Position numbers and translations under genes: made by a program. This document shows positions 6,728 through 12,070 of a DNA stretch of 12,070 nucleotides, piece by piece (the stretch's first letter is position 1; every line of letters begins with the position of its first letter). The notes under the pieces are model-generated. The model did not search any database, was not told the origin of the DNA, and was given only the letters and a program-made list of their open reading frames with translations. The stretch is from CAZUQP01 sp964484285 (lineage in GTDB: Bacteria > Pseudomonadota > Gammaproteobacteria > DSM-16500): positions 1 to 12,070 of the forward strand of contig CAZAEO010000066.1 in the NCBI GenBank assembly GCA_964484285.1, given 5' to 3'.

Positions 6728-7021
6728 ATGGCTATTATACACAACCCGCTTCACCCTGGAGAAGTTGTTAAAGATGAATTAATTGATGCAACAGGCCTGA
6801 GCGTGACAGAAGCAGCAGAAAGATTAGGCGTATCTCGCACGGCTCTATCTCGTCTCCTAAATGGACATGCGGGAATTAGCCCTGAAATGGCATTACGGTT
6901 ATCTAAATTTTTTAATACCAGCATTGAAATGTGGATCAATTTACAAGCTCAGTACGATACTTGGTTAATTAGCAAGCAAATTAAAAAGATTAAAGTCAAA
7001 CCATACGATGAAGCTGCTTGA
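6728..7021 (+). CDS. higA: HigA antitoxin, Xre-type DNA-binding protein
   Basis: A 97-residue intact HigA-family antitoxin. It starts with the family's HNPLHPGEVVKDEL, followed by a Cro/Xre helix-turn-helix at about 25-46 (SVTEAAERLGVSRTALSRLL) and the C-terminal FFNTSIEMWINLQAQYD block. In intact systems HigA binds the HigB toxin and represses the operon. Here the neighbouring toxin is broken, so this is an orphan antitoxin that could still repress its own promoter or neutralise a HigB encoded elsewhere (inference). GGAGG at 6715-6719 lies eight bases before the ATG at 6728. An in-frame GTG at 6713 overlaps that site and is rejected as the start. Confidence 0.93.
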   Translation: MAIIHNPLHPGEVVKDELIDATGLSVTEAAERLGVSRTALSRLLNGHAGISPEMALRLSKFFNTSIEMWINLQAQYDTWLISKQIKKIKVKPYDEAA

Positions 7022-7091
7022 TCTTTTTTTCGATGCTTTTGCGGTGGAAGCATAAAACCAAGTGGAGATATCATTTATTTATAATAATTAA

Positions 7092-7466
7092 TTACAGGGT
7101 ATTAAAAAATACATTTGAACCATTACCCCTAATCATGATATCTCCGCCAGTGGCAATCGATATAATATTTGTCTTATCAAAAATCATATTAGCAACAGCT
7201 TTGCCAGCACAACCTAATTCTTTATATACATCAATGACGCATTGATTAGGATTGTATTTACAGGTTTCTTCGAAACTAACTTGATTAATAATTTTTATTG
7301 TATATTTTTCTATATCACCTAATGCGAGTGAACAAACACCATTAGTGCTAAAAGATAAGTTATATTTTGTAGCATTACCAAATTTAAGATCATCAGCACT
7401 TGCTATTGTTAAAACTCCAAACAAGCTTGCTGTTATTAGAAACAAAGCAATTTTACTCATTTTCAT
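7092..7466 (-). CDS. Small secreted four-cysteine protein of unknown function
   Basis: I do not recognise this 124-residue protein. It begins MKMSKIALFLI, followed by a hydrophobic stretch to about residue 21, and has a good signal peptidase I site after Ala24 (ASA|DD). The mature part of about 100 residues is predicted to be mostly beta and contains Cys45, Cys69, Cys76 and Cys86, suited to two disulfides in the periplasm or outside the cell. The ATG at 7466 is chosen because a GGAG lies six bases upstream. An ATG four codons earlier, at 7478, overlaps that site and has no ribosome binding site of its own. It lies 59 bases downstream of the next gene on the same strand and could share its transcript. 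Confidence 0.75.
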   Translation of the reverse strand: MKMSKIALFLITASLFGVLTIASADDLKFGNATKYNLSFSTNGVCSLALGDIEKYTIKIINQVSFEETCKYNPNQCVIDVYKELGCAGKAVANMIFDKTNIISIATGGDIMIRGNGSNVFFNTL

Positions 7467-7525
7467 ATCAATCTCCATTTCAGTTGTTGAGGATTAAATT
7501 TTTAAATCCATTTTGACCAGAGTCA

Positions 7526-8242
7526 TTAAACCCTAAACTCGTATTCTTGTCTAATTGTTTTAGCTACAAGCTCATAAGCATTATTCAACAAAGGCTCCCC
7601 ATGTGCGCTAAGAAGATGACAAAACGCAAGGGTCTTTAGTTTTACAAAATCCGAGGATTTAACGTGACATGCTTTTTTCCAAACAGTTGATATGCTTGCA
7701 GCCCCAAAAAGACCTTGATCTTCATATTTTTTTGCAGTTTCAGCGTTAAAAAACTGATCTGGAGCTAACCAGTTTTTTATGCTGTCACACGTGATCAGAA
7801 TCCCACCTTCTTGAGCAATATGTAGTATTCCTTCAGGTTGTTTAGCTGTTTCAAATACAAAAAGTGAACCATTATCAAAAGGCATTTTGCTCCCTGAAAC
7901 CATCTCAATATCAGCAGTATGATTATGGTCATGCACCATTCCTTTCAACGCCCATAATTTTGCACTATATCTATCTATATAGAATAAATCGTCTCTACCG
8001 TGAAATGCGCCAATTTTTATTATATTTTGAACGTCTCCAAGCGACTCTAACGTTATTAATGCGTTGTCCTGTAATCTTACTGTATTAATTAAAGAAAGTA
8101 CATTGCCATCACGTACAATAATCATATTGCGACTATGTTGGAGAACCGCATTATCATGTTTTATGATATTTGTTCCGGTTACCATAAATATATTTGGTAA
8201 TATTTCTTTAATCTGACCGTGTGGCCATGCCGGTGAATACAT
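7526..8242 (-). CDS. Metallo-beta-lactamase-fold-like protein with degenerate metal site
   Basis: A 238-residue soluble protein without signal peptide. The order of elements suggests a metallo-beta-lactamase fold: strand-rich N-terminus with MIIVRDGNVLSLINTVRL at 40-57, GAFHGRDDLFYIDRY at 78-92 where HxHxDH would be expected, a hydrophobic strand ending in TCDSI (151-155) and a late His214 in SAHGEP. Only one of the three residues I would equate with the HxHxDH ligands is a plausible match (His81 with Asp84/Asp85), so it may bind metal differently or not at all. The substrate is unknown. It starts 47 bases downstream of ribH on the same strand, with no clear terminator between, so it may be read from the riboflavin operon, but nothing ties it to riboflavin. 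The family call is moderate. Confidence 0.6.
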   Translation of the reverse strand: MYSPAWPHGQIKEILPNIFMVTGTNIIKHDNAVLQHSRNMIIVRDGNVLSLINTVRLQDNALITLESLGDVQNIIKIGAFHGRDDLFYIDRYSAKLWALKGMVHDHNHTADIEMVSGSKMPFDNGSLFVFETAKQPEGILHIAQEGGILITCDSIKNWLAPDQFFNAETAKKYEDQGLFGAASISTVWKKACHVKSSDFVKLKTLAFCHLLSAHGEPLLNNAYELVAKTIRQEYEFRV

Positions 8243-8289
8243 TTGCTCAATCCTATTTTTTACTAAAAATGAATTTTTATATTTTTAAA

Positions 8290-8775
8290 TTATTTCATTG
8301 TGGATGTTGGAATGTTACAACACGCAAGCTCTTTCTTCAATTTACGAGTCAATTGGATCATGCTTATAGCCGCCTCCGCCGCTTCGATCCCTTTGTGATA
8401 TTTTGATTGACAGACCCTATCTTGAGCTTGCTTGAGATTGTGAGTTGTTAAAATACCAAAAATAACCGGAATATTGAACTCTAGCATCACTTGCTGACAA
8501 CCTTGGCTTACCTGTTGACAAACATAGTCATAATGGTCTGTTTCACCACGAATCACAGCGCCCAGACAAATAATTGCTTGGTATTTTTTCGACAGAGCAA
8601 GAAGTTTTGCTGTTAAAGGAATTTCAATTGCACCAGGAACTTTAATAATATCCACCTGATTTTTATCAATGCCCGATTTAATTAATCGTGATAAAGTGCC
8701 TTCTAATAATTTTTCAGTAATATCCGAATTAAACATACTAACAATAATTGATATTTTGACTTTTGAATCAAACAT
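8290..8775 (-). CDS. ribH: 6,7-dimethyl-8-ribityllumazine synthase
   Basis: Condenses 5-amino-6-ribitylamino-uracil with 3,4-dihydroxy-2-butanone 4-phosphate to give the lumazine precursor of riboflavin. The 161-residue length is normal. Active-site features are present: Phe15-Asn16, PGAIE at 47-51, GAVIRGETDHYDYV at 72-85 with the conserved His81, FGILTT at 106-111 and Arg120 in QAQDR. AGAGGA lies upstream of the ATG. It is the last gene of the rib block, 12 bases after ribBA. The C-terminus carries an extra Cys-Cys (152-153) and a short Thr/Ser tail. In many gammaproteobacteria nusB follows ribH; here it does not. Confidence 0.96.
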   Translation of the reverse strand: MFDSKVKISIIVSMFNSDITEKLLEGTLSRLIKSGIDKNQVDIIKVPGAIEIPLTAKLLALSKKYQAIICLGAVIRGETDHYDYVCQQVSQGCQQVMLEFNIPVIFGILTTHNLKQAQDRVCQSKYHKGIEAAEAAISMIQLTRKLKKELACCNIPTSTMK

Positions 8776-8787
8776 GATGCATTTCCT

Positions 8788-9996
8788 CTAAAAAATATCA
8801 CAATTGATGACATGATGTAATTTTTCTTTTTTTACTTTTAAATAATTTTTATTATGTTCATTACAGAAAATAGGAATTTCCTCTCTCTGCACATGCGATA
8901 TTCCATATTTTTTGAGATTAGTGATTTTGTGCGGATTATTAGTAAGCAATCGAATGTGATGAATATTTTTATTTCTTAATATATTTGCAGCCAGATAATA
9001 TTCCCTGGAATCTACTGGCAAACCGAGATGGTGATTCGCTTCGACCGTATCTAATCCATTTTCTTGCAGCGAATAAGCTTTAATTTTATTAAAAAGACCT
9101 ATGCCGCGCCCTTCTTGATTTAGATAAATTAAGCTCCCACCCTCCTCGCCAATTTTTTGCAATGAATAGTGAAGCTGCATATTGCAATCACAACGTTTTG
9201 AACCAAACAAATCACCTGTAATACAAGCGGAATGTATCCTTATTAAGGGTGGATTTTTTAGTATATTATTGTTGGTCAGTATAATATGTTCATGGCTATT
9301 AAATTTTTCTTTTATTACAGATAATGTAAATGTCCCGTATTTTTCTGTAGGTAATTTCGTTTCTATTTCATCGAGAATCAAATTTTCTTGGCAAAGGCGA
9401 TAAGTTATAATGTCTTCTATAGAAAGTATTTTTATATTATGCTGCTTTGCAAATTGACGTAGTTTTTTACCTTTTGCCATTGTACCATCAGGATTCATCA
9501 TTTCGCACAATACCGCAGCGGGACTAAATCTAGCTAGACGTACGATATCAACCGCACCTTCCGTGTGCCCTTGGCGCACTAATACTCCGCTTTCGTGTGC
9601 ATGCAACGGAAATATATGTCCTGGCTTTACGATATCCTCAGATGTCGCATCCTTTTTTGTTGCTGTTAGAATAGTGGTTACACGATCTTTGGCTGAAACA
9701 CCTGTCGTTACACCTTCTCTAGCTTCTATGGAAACTGTAAAAGGAGTGCCACGATGACTGGTGTTTTCGTGTGGAGAAACCATATAACTTAAATTGAGCT
9801 TTTTGAGCTGGCCTGCTGTCAAGGATAGACAAATAATTCCACTGCCATTTCTAATCATAAAATTGATAATATCTGGTGTAATTATTTCCGCAGGAAAAAC
9901 GAAATCTCCTTCATCTTCTCGACTTGGATGATCTGTTAAAATAATCATTTTTCCTTTACGCAATTCATCTATCGCTATTTTAACGTTATTATGCAT
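8788..9996 (-). CDS. ribBA: Bifunctional DHBP synthase / GTP cyclohydrolase II
   Basis: A 402-residue fusion supplying both starting intermediates of riboflavin. Residues about 1-200 are RibB, which makes dihydroxybutanone phosphate from ribulose 5-phosphate: REDEGD at 26-31 (a variant of RENEGD), GVTTGVSAKDR at 95-105 and GHTEGAVD at 143-150. Residues about 205-395 are RibA, which opens the GTP ring: zinc ligands Cys258, Cys269 and Cys271 in HSACITGDLFGSKRCDC, then QEGRGIGLFNKIKAY ending at Tyr308, and Asp329/Arg331 matching the catalytic Asp and Arg of E. coli RibA. Both halves keep their key residues, so both activities are expected. The start is 2 bases after the ribE stop. An AGGA inside the end of ribE serves as the binding site, about ten bases before the ATG. 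Confidence 0.96.
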   Translation of the reverse strand: MHNNVKIAIDELRKGKMIILTDHPSREDEGDFVFPAEIITPDIINFMIRNGSGIICLSLTAGQLKKLNLSYMVSPHENTSHRGTPFTVSIEAREGVTTGVSAKDRVTTILTATKKDATSEDIVKPGHIFPLHAHESGVLVRQGHTEGAVDIVRLARFSPAAVLCEMMNPDGTMAKGKKLRQFAKQHNIKILSIEDIITYRLCQENLILDEIETKLPTEKYGTFTLSVIKEKFNSHEHIILTNNNILKNPPLIRIHSACITGDLFGSKRCDCNMQLHYSLQKIGEEGGSLIYLNQEGRGIGLFNKIKAYSLQENGLDTVEANHHLGLPVDSREYYLAANILRNKNIHHIRLLTNNPHKITNLKKYGISHVQREEIPIFCNEHNKNYLKVKKEKLHHVINCDIF

Positions 9997-9998
9997 GT

Positions 9999-10592
9999 TT
10001 ATTGATTCCTCAATAGTTTTTCTACGTATTTACCTAAAATATCAACTTCAACATTTACTTTTTTCCCCATATGATAGTGATTTGCAATAGTAACTTCTCT
10101 TGTATGGGGAATTAATGTGACAGCAAACCATGTTTCTGCAATATCGATGACTGTAATACTCATTCCATCTAATGCAATATAACCCTTCCTTACAATGTAT
10201 TTGGCTAACTGTGGTGGCATATTGATTTTTAAAATAACCGCATCTTCTCCGTCTTTTTTTAATTCGATGATTTCACAAGTTGCATCTACATGCCCCTGTA
10301 CATAATGTCCATTAATGCGATGATTATTTTTAATAGATCTTTCTAGATTAACTAAGCTACCCATGGAAAGCTGACCTAAATTGCTCAGCCGTATTGTTTC
10401 TGGAACGATTGTTATATCAAATGATTCGTTAATTAAAGCAGTAATAGTGAGACAAACTCCATTCACTGATATGCTATCTCCTATCGTTAAATCAGAAAAT
10501 TTTTTATGCGGAATGACATTCATTTTTAAGCAATCTTTTTCAATAGATAAATGCTTAATCACACCTGTTGATTCAACAATTCCATTAAACAT
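9999..10592 (-). CDS. ribE: Riboflavin synthase, alpha subunit
   Basis: Catalyses the dismutation of two lumazine molecules to riboflavin and the pyrimidine intermediate, the last step of the pathway. The 197-residue protein shows the internal duplication typical of the family. The first barrel begins MFNGIVE and has VNGVCLTIT at 43-51; the second begins at HYVQGHVD (96-103) and has IALDGMSITV at 139-148. Cys47, His101, Asp142 and Ser145 match E. coli Cys48, His102, Asp143 and Ser146. Position 3 is Asn where Thr is usual (MFTGIVE). The gene overlaps the end of ribD by 8 bases. The symbol ribC is used for the same enzyme in E. coli. Confidence 0.95.
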   Translation of the reverse strand: MFNGIVESTGVIKHLSIEKDCLKMNVIPHKKFSDLTIGDSISVNGVCLTITALINESFDITIVPETIRLSNLGQLSMGSLVNLERSIKNNHRINGHYVQGHVDATCEIIELKKDGEDAVILKINMPPQLAKYIVRKGYIALDGMSITVIDIAETWFAVTLIPHTREVTIANHYHMGKKVNVEVDILGKYVEKLLRNQ

Positions 10593-11667
10593 GCTTAATT
10601 TCCTGAAAATCAGCTATAAAATGAAAATCACTACCTATTTTAGAAAAATCTTTAATACTAAGATGTTTCTTTTTATCAAGAGATCCAATGATAGTTGAAG
10701 ATAAATATATATGAACTTTATTGACTAGGTTTTCTTTAAAAAAACTTTCATGAACTGTAGCGCCTCCCTCAACTAACAAACTAGTTATTTCCTTTTGCCC
10801 CAATTTGTCAAGCAATGTAGGTAAGCATATTTTTTTTTCTTTATTTTCAGGAAGAATGCATAATTCCACATGATTAGATTTGATGTGTTTAACGAGATCG
10901 ATTGTTTTTTTAGTAGCAACAATGATGGTTCTACCAGGAGTCTTGTCATTAAAAATATTTAAATTGAGCGGTAATTTTTTTTGTCCCGACAAAATGATAC
11001 GAATTGGTTGTTTTGAATGCGCTTTGTCGCTTGATGCGAATCTTACGGTTAATTGTGGATTATCTTGATGTATCGTATTTGCGCCAACTAATATTGCATC
11101 AACTTGCTGGCGAACCTGATGAGTATGATATTGAGATTCTCTACAAGAAATTTGTTTATCATCATGAGGATTAACTTTTTTTTTACCATCTAATGACATG
11201 GCCCATTTTGCAATAACGAAAGGTCGTTTGTTTTTAATGTAATGAAAAAATATTTCATTGAGCTGCGTTGCTTCTGCTGACATAAATCCGACTTCGACCG
11301 CTATGCCAGCTGAACGTAAAAGTGTTATTCCTTTTCCTGAAACCAAGGGATTAGGGTCCATACATGAGACATATACATTTTTAATCCCTGCTGCTATCAG
11401 CGCAGATGTGCAAGGTGGAGTTTTTCCTTGATGACAGCAAGGCTCAAGAGTGATATAAGCGGAAGCACCCTTTGCTTGTTCTCTCGCTTCTCTTAATGCA
11501 AAAATTTCTGCATGCGGCTCCCCCGCGCGCTGGTGAAACCCTTGGCCAACAATATGATTATTTTTTACGATAATGCACCCAACCATTGGGTTAGGTGAAA
11601 CAGTTAAACGTCCTTGCTCTGCCAGACGCAGCGCTAAAGACATGTAATGGAGATGATTCGCATTCAC
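10585..11667 (-). CDS. ribD: Bifunctional riboflavin deaminase/reductase
   Basis: Performs the second and third steps after GTP cyclohydrolase II: deamination of the pyrimidine, then NADPH reduction of the ribose side chain. The 360-residue protein has an N-terminal cytidine-deaminase-type domain (about 1-145) with HAE at 52-54, EPCCHQGKTPPC at 75-86 and the expected zinc ligands His52, Cys77 and Cys86. The reductase domain (about 148-360) has AKWAMSLDGK at 153-162, VGANTIHQDNPQLTVR at 194-209 and LLVEGGATVHESF. The start codon is GTG at 11667, seven bases after AGGAG (11679-11675); no in-frame ATG lies nearby until residue 9. The binding site sits inside a hairpin and is probably controlled by the upstream riboswitch. 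First gene of the rib operon. Confidence 0.96.
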   Translation of the reverse strand: MNANHLHYMSLALRLAEQGRLTVSPNPMVGCIIVKNNHIVGQGFHQRAGEPHAEIFALREAREQAKGASAYITLEPCCHQGKTPPCTSALIAAGIKNVYVSCMDPNPLVSGKGITLLRSAGIAVEVGFMSAEATQLNEIFFHYIKNKRPFVIAKWAMSLDGKKKVNPHDDKQISCRESQYHTHQVRQQVDAILVGANTIHQDNPQLTVRFASSDKAHSKQPIRIILSGQKKLPLNLNIFNDKTPGRTIIVATKKTIDLVKHIKSNHVELCILPENKEKKICLPTLLDKLGQKEITSLLVEGGATVHESFFKENLVNKVHIYLSSTIIGSLDKKKHLSIKDFSKIGSDFHFIADFQEIKHV

Positions 11668-11701
11668 TTCCTAGCTCCTGTTGAAATGATCAGGGCTAGA
11701 A
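11668..11701 (-). promoter_or_regulatory. Hairpin hiding the ribD ribosome binding site
   Basis: On the minus strand, TTC, TAGC and CCTG pair in order with GAA, GCTA and CAGG, giving 11 base pairs with two single-base bulges around a 10-base loop. The stem ends directly at the GTG start and contains the AGGAG binding site (11679-11675). A seven-base segment, GCCCTGA (11696-11690), overlapping its 5' arm, is exactly complementary to TCAGGGC in the riboswitch (11926-11920), so the two pairings compete. This fits a translational off/on switch. Confidence 0.65.
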
Positions 11702-11794
11702 TCATAATAAACACATTTGCCAATACGTACTTATTTTATGCCGATAAGAAAACGCATAAAGACGACACATGAAATGTACTTGCTTATGGATTCA

Positions 11795-11935
11795 TCTTCT
11801 TTCATCCGGACTATACCGTCGGCTTTGGATTTTCACCAAATCTGCTGATCTTTTTTAAAAAAATCGCTCGCGGGCTACTTTACTTAAGTAAAAATACCGC
11901 CGGTGAGGAGTCGCACCCCGCCCTGAAGAATAATC
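11795..11935 (-). ncRNA. FMN riboswitch (RFN element)
   Basis: The minus strand carries the conserved RFN blocks in order: CTTCAGGGCGGGGTG, CACCGGCGGTA, AGCCCGCGAGCG, AGCAGATTTGGTGAAAATCC, AGCCGACGGTATAGTCCGG and ATGAAAGAAG, with TTCTTC at the start able to pair with GAAGA at the end as the P1 stem. The element binds FMN and lowers expression of riboflavin genes. It lies about 127 bases upstream of ribD. I see no hairpin followed by a U-run before ribD, so control is more likely at translation than by termination. Confidence 0.96.
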
Positions 11936-11942
11936 GCCTTTA

Positions 11943-11971
11943 AAACTAATCCTAAAAAAAAGGATTGTCAA
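11943..11971 (-). promoter_or_regulatory. Candidate rib operon promoter
   Basis: On the minus strand a perfect TTGACA (11971-11966) and TAGTTT (11948-11943, three of six matches) are 17 bases apart. The predicted transcript start is near 11936, directly at the 5' edge of the riboswitch, which supports the call despite the weak -10. The spacer contains AATCC, eight T and AGGATT, a short inverted repeat that bends or melts easily. Confidence 0.55.
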
Positions 11972-12069
11972 TAGTGGCTGCATTTTTTTTCAGGCATCTC
12001 TTTCAGCAGAGATGCTATTATCCTAAATTCGGCAGTTGCAACCTGCTGCGAAGGTCTACTGCACTGAAT
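11968..12069 (-). CDS. Possible C-terminus of an upstream gene (partial)
   Basis: A minus-strand frame is open from the window edge for 33 codons and ends with TGA at 11968-11970, with readable sequence AEFRIIASLLKEMPEKK near its end. I do not recognise it. An open run of this length can occur by chance. If real, its stop overlaps the -35 of the rib promoter, and an inverted repeat at 11994-12015 would lie within its coding sequence. Confidence 0.25.
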   Translation of the reverse strand: MQCSRPSQQVATAEFRIIASLLKEMPEKKCSHY

Positions 12070-12070
12070 C

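Noticed and set aside
7033..7053. Inverted repeat ATGCTT/AAGCAT after higA as a terminator
   Set aside because: No T-run follows it on either strand, and the stem is only six pairs with a nine-base loop.
11734..11760. Inverted repeat TTTATGC/GCATAAA between riboswitch and ribD as a terminator
   Set aside because: It is AT-rich with a 12-base loop and is followed on the minus strand by AATAAG rather than a T-run. The hairpin at 11668-11701 is a better expression platform.
11994..12015. Inverted repeat GCATCTCT/AGAGATGC upstream of the rib promoter as a terminator
   Set aside because: The T-run lies before the stem on the plus strand and no T-run follows on the minus strand, so it does not fit intrinsic termination in either direction.
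1..12070. Search for a defence island, CRISPR array or tRNA-bounded integration
   Set aside because: No regularly spaced repeats, integrase, restriction or tRNA sequences were found. The mobile content is limited to the IS30 cassette and the higBA remnant.

Overview
The window looks like chromosomal DNA from an AT-rich gammaproteobacterium, most plausibly in or near the Legionellales/Coxiellaceae. The basis is the close match of EttA to the gammaproteobacterial form, a fused RibBA, an E. coli-like FMN riboswitch architecture, and several secreted or membrane proteins I do not recognise. This placement is inference from protein character, not a database match.

Layout. Positions 213-3369 (+ strand) hold a small tail-anchored DUF883/ElaB-like protein with a hairpin behind it, then the translation factor gene ettA, followed after 14 bases by an unrecognised 322-residue cysteine-rich membrane protein. 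Positions 3372-4649 (- strand) hold a FadI-type thiolase that converges on the membrane protein gene with only 2 bases between the stops. A 10-N scaffold gap (4830-4839) follows.

Positions 4855-6433 are a decayed IS30-family element. It has recognisable 21-bp terminal inverted repeats, a transposase that has lost its central catalytic part, and, between transposase end and inverted repeat, a GrpB/acetyltransferase fusion gene whose ATG overlaps the transposase TGA. To its right (6475-7021) is a HigBA toxin-antitoxin locus in which the toxin is broken by a frame-shifting internal deletion while the antitoxin is intact.

Positions 7092-8242 (- strand) hold a small secreted four-cysteine protein and a degenerate metallo-beta-lactamase-like protein. 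Positions 8290-11667 (- strand) are a complete, tightly packed riboflavin operon, ribD-ribE-ribBA-ribH, which together convert GTP and ribulose 5-phosphate to riboflavin. It is headed by an FMN riboswitch (about 11795-11935) with a readable translational switch: a hairpin hides the ribD ribosome binding site, and a heptamer in the riboswitch core is complementary to that hairpin's 5' arm. A candidate sigma-70 promoter lies just upstream.

The most unusual items are the IS30-derived cassette with its translationally coupled GrpB-GNAT cargo, the orphaned HigA antitoxin next to it, and the unknown membrane protein linked to ettA. No tRNA, rRNA or CRISPR array was seen.
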